From contig DAIUDK010000102.1 in the NCBI GenBank assembly GCA_036845725.1, positions 1 through 20,911 of the forward strand: a stretch of DNA of 20,911 nucleotides, given 5' to 3'. A model generated the notes under the pieces. The model had not been told where the DNA came from and ran no database searches. It saw nothing but the letters and a program-made list of their open reading frames with translations. Numbering within the stretch: position 1 is the first letter of the stretch; every line of letters begins with the position of its first letter. The translations under genes were made by a program, and so were the position numbers. Positions 1 through 7,016 of the stretch are shown here, piece after piece. The DNA is from DSWT01 sp036845725. Lineage in GTDB: Bacteria > Chloroflexota > Anaerolineae > B4-G1 > SLSP01.

Positions 1-716
1 TGGTAGCCGGACGCCTTGAGGTGTGTCAGCAGTTCCGGCAGTTGCCCATCGCCTTCTCCGGCGGGAACGACGTGACCATCGCTGAGCACCGCGTCCTTGA
101 TGTGGACATAGCCGATGAGGTGACCGACCATCGGCCAGCCGCGTCCGACGACGCGTTCCTCGCCCACCTGGACGAAGTTCGCCGAATCCCAAAGGAAACG
201 CAGAGCCGGGTTATTCACGCCCTTGACCACGGCTTCGCAGCGCGCCAGCGTGTCGGTGACGATGCCCTTCTCGTTTTCGAGCAATAGCACGAAGCCCTCG
301 CGCTCCGCCATTTCGGTCAGCTTTGCCAGACGCGCAGTCGCTTCTTCGACATAGTCATCGTAGTGTTCGTTCGTGCTGGTGTCGGGCGGATAGAAGGAGA
401 ACAGGCGCACGCGGCGGCAGCCGACGATCTCGCCGACCTGGAAGATGCGCGTGAGGTTGCCGATTTCATAGTCGATGGGTTCGGTAATGGGCGATTTGCC
501 GATGGGACTGCCGAGGCAGGCCACCTGGATGCCGTGCGCGTCGCACAATTGCACAACTTGCGCTAGGTCATCATCTTCCATCCGCACGACGTTCTTGCCC
601 CACGCGCCGCGCAGGTCGAGTCCACCGATGCCCAAAGCGTTGAGCGTCGTCAATTGTTCGGCCAAATCCGGCGCGATTTCGTCGCCAAAAGCACTAATCG
701 TAAAGGTTGTGGTCAT
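1..716 (-). CDS. Sugar phosphate isomerase/epimerase, TIM barrel (3' end missing)
   Basis: The frame starts with ATG at 716 and stays open to the window edge, giving 238 residues without a stop, so the C-terminus is missing. It begins MTTTFTISAFGDEIAPDL. It carries motifs of the xylose isomerase-like TIM barrel family (AP endonuclease 2 superfamily): LLLENE near residue 148, WDSANFVQVGE near 178, VHIKDA near 208 and PAGEGDGQLPELL near 221. The Glu, Asp and His residues in these motifs are the usual divalent metal ligands of the fold. Members isomerise or epimerise sugars, sugar phosphates or inositols in the cytoplasm; the substrate cannot be read from the sequence. The start is well supported by an AGGAGG site 7 nt upstream. 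It lies 147 bp after a glycoside hydrolase gene on the same strand and may handle the released sugar (inference). Confidence 0.85.
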   Translation of the reverse strand, partial: MTTTFTISAFGDEIAPDLAEQLTTLNALGIGGLDLRGAWGKNVVRMEDDDLAQVVQLCDAHGIQVACLGSPIGKSPITEPIDYEIGNLTRIFQVGEIVGCRRVRLFSFYPPDTSTNEHYDDYVEEATARLAKLTEMAEREGFVLLLENEKGIVTDTLARCEAVVKGVNNPALRFLWDSANFVQVGEERVVGRGWPMVGHLIGYVHIKDAVLSDGHVVPAGEGDGQLPELLTHLKASGY

Positions 717-723
717 AAGATAA

Positions 724-729
724 CCTCCT
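724..729 (-). promoter_or_regulatory. Shine-Dalgarno site of the isomerase gene
   Basis: AGGAGG on the minus strand with a 7-nt spacer to the ATG at 716. It fixes the start of the isomerase and lies outside the neighbouring word-repeat tract. Confidence 0.8.
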
Positions 730-740
730 GGAAAGTAGAG

Positions 741-863
741 AATCATCAAATCATAGAATCAGCGAATCGAAGAATCAGTGAATGAAAGAATCGGCGACAG
801 GGTCCCCTCTTATTCGCTGATTCACTCATTCTCCATTCGCCCATTCGCTCACTCTTTCTTCGC
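741..863. repeat. Intergenic word repeat, AGCGAATC type, with inverted arms
   Basis: Almost the whole gap between the glycosidase stop and the isomerase start consists of variants of AATCAGCGAAT and its complement. GAATCAGCGAAT at 756-767 is exactly inverted as ATTCGCTGATTC at 812-823. Further degenerate words follow (ATTCACTC, ATTCGCCC, ATTCGCTC) up to the glycosidase stop at 864-866. The unit is the same word found inside the GlpA-like gene at 4884-4931. The transcript could fold into a long imperfect hairpin. No T-run follows it, so a terminator role is uncertain. Confidence 0.8.
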
Positions 864-2570
864 TCATTTTATTCCATTCCGCTCCAAGAGCAAAAGCGCC
901 GTCAGCGCCGCCGTCCAGTGGTAATCGCGGATCGAGTCCATTTTGCGATAGATGTCGTAAGGCTCCCGGTGCGGACCTTTGCGGTCACACTGTGTCGGTG
1001 GGCGTTCGTCTTTGGCGTCGAAGAACTCGAAGAGCACGCCATAACGTTCGTAGTATGTGCCCACGTGACTGATGGTGAGATCGGCCAGCCAGTCGGCTTC
1101 CGCGTGACGCTTGTGGAAGCGTAATCCTTGGATGACGAGATAATTAAGGTTGATCCACGTTGCGCCACGCCACATATCCGTGGACCAGCGTGGATCGTTC
1201 ACGGCGACGCTCGGGATGGGGAAGGCGGTGTTGAAGGTGTCCGGGTCTTTGAGACGACCGGTGAGTCTGTCGGTGCGATCTGCCGGAATATCCTCAAGGA
1301 GCAGCGGTAGGAAACCGGTCACCGCCATAACGGAAGAAAGATGACCCTCGAAATCGCGGTCGTAGTAAAAGCCACTCTCGTCATCCCACAACAGCGTGTG
1401 AATCGCGTGTCGTATGGCAGCGGCGCGCTCTTCCCACACGACGGCGCGTTCCGGTTCGCCGAGCGCGCGCCATAGCTGCGCGACGTAGGCCATATCGCGG
1501 GCCTGGAAGGTGGAGAAATCGACGGCGTCCAGCAGAATCGCCTCGTCGAAGCGCGGTGAGTTGTCCAGGCCCGATTCGCCGGAGCGGCACAGCGGATCGC
1601 CTTCGATGAACCATTCCAGCAGATGATTGCCGTTTTGATCGCGGTTGGCGAGGTTCCATTCCAGATAGCGTTCCAACTTAGGCAATGCTTCGTGGAGCCT
1701 CGCGCCATCTTGGTGCACCTTGTAGTTTTCCCACACGCCCCAGGCCAGGATGGGCGGTTGGGTGATACGCGACGTGCGTTCATCGGGGCCACTGAAGTGC
1801 GGGATCATCCCGTCCTCGCGCTGGGTGTCGAGCACCGCGAGGAGAAAGTCGGCAGCGACCTCCGGGGCAAAGCAGTTCATTGCCAGGCTGTGAAAGACCG
1901 AGTCCCACAACCACATGCGCTTGTGCGGGAAGCGATCCGGCGTGGACCAGGTCTGCCGGATGACACCTTCTGGAGCCAGCGTGTTGACGCGCATTACGCT
2001 GAAGCACTTTCTCAGCAAACGGTCGTCGCTAGCATGGGTCTGGGGAAGCTGACGGTAGCTTTCCAGGCGCGATCGAATCACAGCCGCGATGTCCAGTTTC
2101 CGGGCGGCCTTGCCGCGTTTCTCGGCTTCTTCTTGCGTTGTGCCGTAGCTGAAAACAAACCTCCCGTTGCCGATCTCAAGGTGCTCGTATTCGTTGCTGT
2201 CTTCATCCAGCCATACCAACGGCTTTAACTCAATGTGCGCGCCCTCTGGATAGAGACCGACGAGTGTGTGCCACGCGACGTAGGTGACGCACAGCCACCC
2301 GCCGGGCGTTTCTACGATGAGCACATCTCCGGTGGCAACTTTGACCACACTATCTTGGGGCGGACGGATTTCGAGGATGAAGCGCTCCGGTGTGTGAAAC
2401 AGGAGGTCGTACTTTTCGGCGCCGAATGTCGCCATGAAACCTGTGTGCGAGTCGGTGTCCCCATCCAGGCCGGAAAAGGCAAACAGTGCGCCCTCGCCCC
2501 ACACATCCGGCAACGCCAATGTGCTGATTTCGGAGACCAGGTCAACGATGTTGGTATCGTGAGATGTCAT
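864..2570 (-). CDS. GH63-like glycoside hydrolase (mannosylglycerate hydrolase type)
   Basis: The protein has 568 residues from the ATG at 2570. An open frame continues 19 codons upstream to 2627, but those codons are repeat DNA (NSVSSVSSCW), so I reject them. An N-terminal beta-rich region (about 1-150) precedes an alpha/alpha toroid (about 185-565). Toroid motifs fit clan GH-G/GH63: MWLWDSVFHSLA (219-230), GLDNSPRFDE (334-343) with Asp336 as probable general acid, MWRGATWINLNYL (466-478), and YYERYGVLFEFFDA (506-519) with Glu515 as candidate base. Family members cut mannosyl- or glucosylglycerate and related alpha-glycosides. There is no signal peptide, so it is probably cytoplasmic. It sits 94 bp after the glycerol-3-phosphate oxidation genes, which suggests a glycosylated glycerol or glycerate as substrate (inference). 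Its Shine-Dalgarno is weak (GGGAAAA). Confidence 0.82.
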   Translation of the reverse strand: MTSHDTNIVDLVSEISTLALPDVWGEGALFAFSGLDGDTDSHTGFMATFGAEKYDLLFHTPERFILEIRPPQDSVVKVATGDVLIVETPGGWLCVTYVAWHTLVGLYPEGAHIELKPLVWLDEDSNEYEHLEIGNGRFVFSYGTTQEEAEKRGKAARKLDIAAVIRSRLESYRQLPQTHASDDRLLRKCFSVMRVNTLAPEGVIRQTWSTPDRFPHKRMWLWDSVFHSLAMNCFAPEVAADFLLAVLDTQREDGMIPHFSGPDERTSRITQPPILAWGVWENYKVHQDGARLHEALPKLERYLEWNLANRDQNGNHLLEWFIEGDPLCRSGESGLDNSPRFDEAILLDAVDFSTFQARDMAYVAQLWRALGEPERAVVWEERAAAIRHAIHTLLWDDESGFYYDRDFEGHLSSVMAVTGFLPLLLEDIPADRTDRLTGRLKDPDTFNTAFPIPSVAVNDPRWSTDMWRGATWINLNYLVIQGLRFHKRHAEADWLADLTISHVGTYYERYGVLFEFFDAKDERPPTQCDRKGPHREPYDIYRKMDSIRDYHWTAALTALLLLERNGIK

Positions 2571-2581
2571 ACGTTTTTCCC

Positions 2582-2662
2582 AACACGAAGACACAGAGGA
2601 CACGGAGTTCTTATGCGTTGCTGGCAACGCCGTTCTCTGTGATCTCCGTATCTCTGTGGTTG
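2582..2662. repeat. Intergenic word repeat, ACACAGAG type, with palindromic core
   Basis: The element fills the gap between two minus-strand genes. The left arm (2582-2610) has words such as ACACAGAGGACACGGAG. The right arm (2635-2662) is its imperfect inverted copy, CTCTGTGATCTCCGTATC followed by TCTGTGG. Between them lies the perfect palindrome GCGTTGC-TG-GCAACGC at 2615-2630. It begins next to the oxidoreductase stop codon and ends near the start of the glycosidase gene. I recall similar ACAGAG/CGGAG tracts in Chloroflexota genomes, but could not check this. Confidence 0.8.
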
Positions 2663-2664
2663 AA

Positions 2665-3936
2665 TTATCTCGGAACGACGGCGGCGGTCAACGACTTGGC
2701 CTGGCGCACGGCGTCGTAGTCGCGCCCGCGCAAGGTGAGGTTGACCATCTCGCCGGGACGGACGTAACGCTCGTTTTTGCTGGCAATCACCGTCTCGCCG
2801 TCGCGCACTTCGATGCGCACGGGTTGCTCCAGCGGGCGCGTCACCCGCATCTGCAACATCAACGTGTCCTCCGTCAGCGTCTCCGGGTTCACCTTGTGCG
2901 GCACAACATAGCGCACATTATCCCCGGCTTGCGTCGGCACGCCATTCGCCATTTGCCATTTGCCATTTGTTATTTGCTGCGCCGCCCGCTTCCCCGCCGT
3001 TATCCCCGCCTGCGTGACCCAATCCACCAGGTCGTAGACGTGAACGACGTTGCCCGCGGCGTAAATGCCCGGTACGTTCGTCTGGAAGCCGTCATCCACA
3101 TACGGCCCGCCGGTGACGGGGTCGAGCGTCACACCGGCCTTGAGCGACAGTTCGTTCTCCGGGATGAGGCCCACGGAGAGCAACAGCGTGTCGCAGGGGA
3201 TGATTTCCTCGGTGCCGGGGATCGGCTGCCAGCGTTCGTCCACCGCCACCGCTTCGACGGCCTCAACGCGGTTCTTGCCGATGATGCGCTTGACGGTGTG
3301 TGACAGGTGCAGCGGGATGTCGAAGTCCAGCAGACATTGGACGTAGTTGCGGCTCAGGCCGGTGAGGTAGGGCATCACTTCGAGCACGCCCTCGACCTTT
3401 GCGCCTTCGAAGGTGAGCCGCCGCGCCATAATCATGCCGATGTCGCCCGACCCGAGGATGACGAACCGCTTGCCGGGCATGTAGCCTTCGACGTTGACCC
3501 AGCGCTGCGCCGTCCCCGCCGTGTAGACGCCCGCCGGGCGCGGGCCGGGGAGCCGGATTTGTGCGCGGGTACGCTCGCGGCACCCCATCGCCATGATGAT
3601 CGCCCGCGCGTGCAGTTCCAGCAGGCCGCCGCGTGAACTCGTGACGAAAATGCGCCGGTCGGGCGTCACGTCCAACACCATCGTGTCGAGCAGATACTCG
3701 ACGCCGATGGCTTTTGCTTCGTCTGCGAAGCGCTGTGCGTAGCTGGGGCCGGGCAGGTCCTCCTTGAACGTCTCCAGGCCGAAGCCGCTGTGAATACATT
3801 GCAGCAAAATGCCGCCCAATTCGATGTCGCGTTCGAGCACGAGCACATCGTCCGCCCCGCCCTTTTTGGCCGCAATCGCCGCCGCCAATCCGCCGGGGCC
3901 GCTGCCGATAACGATAACGTCGTAAGTTGTTTTCAT
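2665..3936 (-). CDS. FAD/NAD(P)-binding oxidoreductase of the glycerol-3-phosphate operon
   Basis: A 423-residue flavoprotein of the pyridine nucleotide-disulfide oxidoreductase type. The FAD-binding motif is GSGPGGLAAA (11-20). The family motif QCIHSGFG follows (46-53), then GCRERTR (118-124), a second nucleotide-binding loop GSGDIGMIMARR (162-173), and IYAAGNVVHVYDLVDW (291-306). A C-terminal beta-rich domain covers about 341-423. Relatives sit beside GlpA-type dehydrogenases in Firmicutes and Thermotogae, where they probably pass electrons from the dehydrogenase to a further acceptor; the acceptor is unknown. The ATG at 3936 lies 8 bp after the GlpA-like stop; the 51 codons upstream in frame belong to antisense-like shadow sequence and are rejected. 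The small DUF1667 gene that often follows is not seen. Residues about 321-333 (ITNGKWQMANG) come from a 7-bp repeat and lie in the linker between the two domains. Confidence 0.85.
   Translation of the reverse strand: MKTTYDVIVIGSGPGGLAAAIAAKKGGADDVLVLERDIELGGILLQCIHSGFGLETFKEDLPGPSYAQRFADEAKAIGVEYLLDTMVLDVTPDRRIFVTSSRGGLLELHARAIIMAMGCRERTRAQIRLPGPRPAGVYTAGTAQRWVNVEGYMPGKRFVILGSGDIGMIMARRLTFEGAKVEGVLEVMPYLTGLSRNYVQCLLDFDIPLHLSHTVKRIIGKNRVEAVEAVAVDERWQPIPGTEEIIPCDTLLLSVGLIPENELSLKAGVTLDPVTGGPYVDDGFQTNVPGIYAAGNVVHVYDLVDWVTQAGITAGKRAAQQITNGKWQMANGVPTQAGDNVRYVVPHKVNPETLTEDTLMLQMRVTRPLEQPVRIEVRDGETVIASKNERYVRPGEMVNLTLRGRDYDAVRQAKSLTAAVVPR
2941..2975. repeat. Intragenic 7-bp tandem repeat (GCCATTT) in the oxidoreductase gene
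   Basis: Five consecutive 7-bp units: GCCATTC, GCCATTT three times, and GTTATTT. Read on the minus strand they encode ITNGKWQMANG in frame. The tract falls between the FAD/NAD catalytic part and the C-terminal domain, where an insertion could be tolerated. Confidence 0.85.
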
Positions 3937-3944
3937 ATCACGTC

Positions 3945-5468
3945 TCACGCTTTTGTTCTGCGATGTAAGAATTCGGAGCCTTCGCCTTTTTTGCTCACAC
4001 TCAGCGGTGCTACGCCCAACTCGCGCGCCAGAATGTCCACCACGCGGGGCATGTCGAAGCCGCCCAGACAGCGCCCGGTGCCGAGCCACGTGCGGCGTTT
4101 GATGGCGTCGTAGGTGGTGGCGGGGATAGGCGCGTGGATTTCGGCGACGATCTCGCCTTCGGTGACGGTCTCGCAGCGGCAGATGACGCGCCCGTAGCGC
4201 GAGTCTTGTGCGATCAGCGCCGCCTGCGCCTTCCGGTCGAGGTGGCGGAAAACGGGGCGCGCCGGACGGATGGGGTTCCAGTCCGCCTTGACGCGCAAGT
4301 CCACGCCCGCGCCTTGCAGCAGCGCGACGACGCGCTCGGCGATAGCGGGTGCTGCGGTGAGTGCCGGCGATTCCATCCCGCCCAGATTGACGAAACCCGC
4401 CACATTCTCAGGAATCTCGATGATGAAATCTTTGTTGTACGGCGTGGCGCAGCCGATGCACGGTGCGTTGCCGCCGGGACGCAGCCCCGCGAACGTTGCA
4501 ATCACGTCGCGCTGGCTGAGGCCGGGGACGAGCTTCTGCGCGCCGTCCCAGATTTCGCGCATCCCCTCGGCGGTGACGGCGACGTCGGTTTTGTCGGCGA
4601 TCTCCTTGGCGTTGGGGCCGACCAGCGTGTTGCCGTGCAGCGTCGTGGTGACGAGAATGCCTTTGCTGACCTTGCTCGGCACGGGGAAGAGCACGTTGTT
4701 GATCTGCACCTTGATTCGATCCATCACGTAATACTCGCCGCGTCGTGGCGTGATGTGGAACTCCGGTCGCACCCCGGCCTTGTGCATCACCTCGTCGGCG
4801 AACAGTCCGGCGGCGTTGATGATCCAGCGGGCGTAAAAGTCGCCCTGATTCGTCTTCACACCGACGATTTTGGATGTTTCGCCGATTCCTTGATTCGCTG
4901 ATTCGCTGATTCGCTGATTCGCTGATTCGCTATCCCAGATAAAATCCTCGAAGGCCGTGTTGAGGCGCAGTTCGACGCCGTTCATCACGGCGTTTTCGGC
5001 GGCGGCGATGGTCGCGGCCCAGGGATCGCAGATGCCGCCCGTGGGACAGTAGAGCGCGCCACTTACCTCGGCGTTGATCGATGGCTCGCGTTCGCGCATC
5101 GCTGCGCCGGAGATGATCTCCGTGGGGACGCCGCCTGCGTCGCCGCGCCGCTTCAGCTCATCCAACGCCGCCAGTTCCTCCGCGCCAATGGCGACGACGT
5201 AAGTGCCAGTCCGCGCGAAAGGAAACTGCAATTCGGCGGCGAGTTGATCCCACATCGCGTTGCCGGCGATGTTCATTTTTGCCTTGAGCGAGCCGGGCAT
5301 CGCGTCGTAGCCGCCGTGGACGATGGCCGAGTTCGCCGCCGTCGCCCCGGTGCAGATGTCGGATTCCTTCTCGATCCATAAAATGTCGAGGTCATAGCGT
5401 GAGAGCGTGCGGGCGACCATCGATCCCACAATGCCCGCGCCGATGATGATGATGTCGTATTGTTGCAT
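3945..5468 (-). CDS. glpA: GlpA-type FAD glycerol-3-phosphate dehydrogenase with BFD-like domain
   Basis: A 507-residue flavoprotein expected to oxidise glycerol-3-phosphate to dihydroxyacetone phosphate. FAD-binding motif IIIIGAGIVGSMVAR is at 6-20. Other family motifs are GATAANSAIVHGGYD (41-55), CPTGGICDPW (141-150), LRPGGN (329-334) and GFVNLGGMESPALTAAP (358-374). A C-terminal BFD-like region has Cys430-x-Cys432 and Cys467, but the expected fourth cysteine is Asp472 (GRCLGGFD). The ATG at 5468 lies 2 bp after the glpK stop, suggesting translational coupling; an open frame upstream to 6029 runs through glpK in another phase and is not real. Residues 179-197 (SESANQRI words) come from an 8-bp tandem repeat. 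Related L-2-hydroxyglutarate oxidases share the N-terminal motifs, but the glpK context favours glycerol-3-phosphate. Confidence 0.87.
   Translation of the reverse strand: MQQYDIIIIGAGIVGSMVARTLSRYDLDILWIEKESDICTGATAANSAIVHGGYDAMPGSLKAKMNIAGNAMWDQLAAELQFPFARTGTYVVAIGAEELAALDELKRRGDAGGVPTEIISGAAMREREPSINAEVSGALYCPTGGICDPWAATIAAAENAVMNGVELRLNTAFEDFIWDSESANQRISESANQGIGETSKIVGVKTNQGDFYARWIINAAGLFADEVMHKAGVRPEFHITPRRGEYYVMDRIKVQINNVLFPVPSKVSKGILVTTTLHGNTLVGPNAKEIADKTDVAVTAEGMREIWDGAQKLVPGLSQRDVIATFAGLRPGGNAPCIGCATPYNKDFIIEIPENVAGFVNLGGMESPALTAAPAIAERVVALLQGAGVDLRVKADWNPIRPARPVFRHLDRKAQAALIAQDSRYGRVICRCETVTEGEIVAEIHAPIPATTYDAIKRRTWLGTGRCLGGFDMPRVVDILARELGVAPLSVSKKGEGSEFLHRRTKA
4884..4931. repeat. 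Intragenic 8-bp tandem repeat (GATTCGCT) in the GlpA-like gene
   Basis: Five perfect GATTCGCT units occupy 4892-4931, preceded by one degenerate unit GATTCCTT at 4884-4891. Six units make 48 bp, exactly 16 codons, so the frame is kept. On the minus strand the period of three units encodes an eight-residue word SESANQRI. The same word family fills the intergenic region at 741-863. Confidence 0.95.
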
Positions 5469-5470
5469 AA

Positions 5471-6985
5471 CTACCTCTCCACCCAATCCAGCGTCCGCTG
5501 CACCGCTTTTTGCCAGCCCGCGTACAGCGCCACGCGTTTTTCCGCTGCCATCCCCGGCGCGAAGGTCCTGTCCACGCCCCAGTTTTGCCGCAGCGTGTCC
5601 AGGTCTTCCCAGAAACCCACGGCCAGCCCGGCGGCATAGGCCGCGCCGAGCGCCGTCGTCTCGGTGACGGTGGGGCGCACGACAGGGACGTCGAGTAAAT
5701 CCGCCTGGAACTGCATCAGCAGCTCGTTGGCGACCATGCCCCCGTCCACCTTGAGCGAGGTGAGTGCGACGCCGGAGTCCTTCTCCATCGCTTCCAGCAC
5801 GTCGCGGGTTTGGTAGGCAGTGGCTTCGAGCGCGGCGCGGCAGATGTGGTTCTTGGTGATGTAGCGCGTCAGCCCGACCATGACGCCGCGCGCGTCGCTG
5901 CGCCAGTAGGGTGCGAAGAGGCCGGAGAAGGCGGGGACGATGTACATCCCACCGGCATCCTCGACGTGCCGCGCCAGTTCTTCGATTTGCGGGGCGCGGT
6001 CGAAAAAGCCCAGGTTGTCGCGCAACCACTGCACCAGCGCGCCGGTGATGGCGATTGAGCCTTCCAGCGCATAGATGGCGGGCGCGTCACCGAACTTGTA
6101 ACCCAGCGTGGTGAGCAGCCCGCTGGCCGAGGGGACGATCTCTGTGCCGGTGTTGAGCAGCATAAAGCAGCCCGTCCCGTAGGTGTTCTTGGCCTCGCCG
6201 GGCATGAAGCACGTCTGCCCGACGAGCGCCGCCTGCTGGTCGCCCAGGTTGCCGGTGACGGGCAAACTTTCGCCGAACGGTCCCTCTTTGCGCGTGAACC
6301 CATACGGACGAGGGGCGCTGGATGCGCGGATCTCCGGCAGCATCGAGCGCGGAATGTCCAATGTGCGCAGAATGTCCGCATCCCAATCCAGCGTCTTGAG
6401 GTCCATCAGCAGCGTCCGGCTGGCGTTGGTCACGTCGGTGATGTGCGCGCCGCCGTGCGGCCCGCCGGTGAGCCACCAGATCACCCACGTGTCGATGGTG
6501 CCGAAGAGTGCGTCGCCCTTCTCAGCAGCCGCGCGGACGGCGGGGACATTGTCCAGCATCCACTTGACCTTTGGCCCGGCGAAGTAGGTTGCCAGCGTTA
6601 GCCCGGTGACGGCGCGGAAGCGATCCTGCCCGCCCTCGAGCGCCAGCGCGTCGCAGATGCCTTTGGTGCGCGTGTCTTGCCAGACGATGGCGTTGTAGAG
6701 TGGCTGGCCCGTGCGCCGGTCCCAAACGAGCGTGGTCTCGCGCTGGTTGGTGATCCCCACGGCGGCGATGGCCCCGCTGGGGATGTTGCCCTGCGTCAGG
6801 GTCTGGCGGATGACGCGCTGCGTCTTCTCCCAGATTTCGAGCGGGTTGTGCTCCACCCAACCGGGCTGCGGGTAAATCTGCTCGTGTTCCTCGTAAGACC
6901 AGATGACAGGCCGTCCGCTGTGATCGAAGAGGATACAGCGCGTGCCGGTGGTGCCCTGGTCGATGGCGGCGATGTATTGTGTCAC
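5471..6985 (-). CDS. glpK: Glycerol kinase
   Basis: A 504-residue protein of the FGGY kinase family, of normal length for GlpK. It phosphorylates glycerol with ATP to sn-glycerol-3-phosphate in the cytoplasm. Diagnostic motifs are AIDQGTTGTRCILFD (7-21), GITNQRETTLVWDR (77-90), NAIVWQDTRT (98-107), GNLGDQQAAL (245-254) with the catalytic base Asp249, and KNTYGTGCFMLLNTG in the ATP-binding part. The start is GTG at 6985, supported by an AGGAGG five bases upstream. It is the first gene of the glycerol cluster and lies only 31 bp downstream of the peptidase stop, with no terminator visible between them, so it may be partly transcribed from the peptidase promoter. No glycerol facilitator gene is visible in the window. 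Confidence 0.97.
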   Translation of the reverse strand: MTQYIAAIDQGTTGTRCILFDHSGRPVIWSYEEHEQIYPQPGWVEHNPLEIWEKTQRVIRQTLTQGNIPSGAIAAVGITNQRETTLVWDRRTGQPLYNAIVWQDTRTKGICDALALEGGQDRFRAVTGLTLATYFAGPKVKWMLDNVPAVRAAAEKGDALFGTIDTWVIWWLTGGPHGGAHITDVTNASRTLLMDLKTLDWDADILRTLDIPRSMLPEIRASSAPRPYGFTRKEGPFGESLPVTGNLGDQQAALVGQTCFMPGEAKNTYGTGCFMLLNTGTEIVPSASGLLTTLGYKFGDAPAIYALEGSIAITGALVQWLRDNLGFFDRAPQIEELARHVEDAGGMYIVPAFSGLFAPYWRSDARGVMVGLTRYITKNHICRAALEATAYQTRDVLEAMEKDSGVALTSLKVDGGMVANELLMQFQADLLDVPVVRPTVTETTALGAAYAAGLAVGFWEDLDTLRQNWGVDRTFAPGMAAEKRVALYAGWQKAVQRTLDWVER

Positions 6986-6990
6986 GAATA

Positions 6991-6996
6991 CCTCCT
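6991..6996 (-). promoter_or_regulatory. Shine-Dalgarno site of glpK
   Basis: AGGAGG on the minus strand, five bases before the GTG start at 6985. It decides for this GTG as the start of glycerol kinase. Confidence 0.8.
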
Positions 6997-7016
6997 GAAG
7001 TGATGGTGTTGAAACG

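Noticed and set aside
1623..2228. 201-codon plus-strand frame antisense to the glycosidase
   Set aside because: It mirrors the GH63-like gene, whose motifs are clear, and has no ribosome binding site or known motif.
2571..2627. 19 extra N-terminal codons on the glycosidase
   Set aside because: They are encoded by the ACACAGAG intergenic repeat; the ATG at 2570 gives a normal start.
4884..4931. CRISPR-like array
   Set aside because: The units are 8 bp and directly adjacent, without spacers; no cas gene is present.
5469..6029. N-terminal extension of the GlpA-like frame by 187 codons
   Set aside because: It overlaps glpK on the same strand in another phase, has no family similarity, and the FAD motif starts directly after the ATG at 5468.
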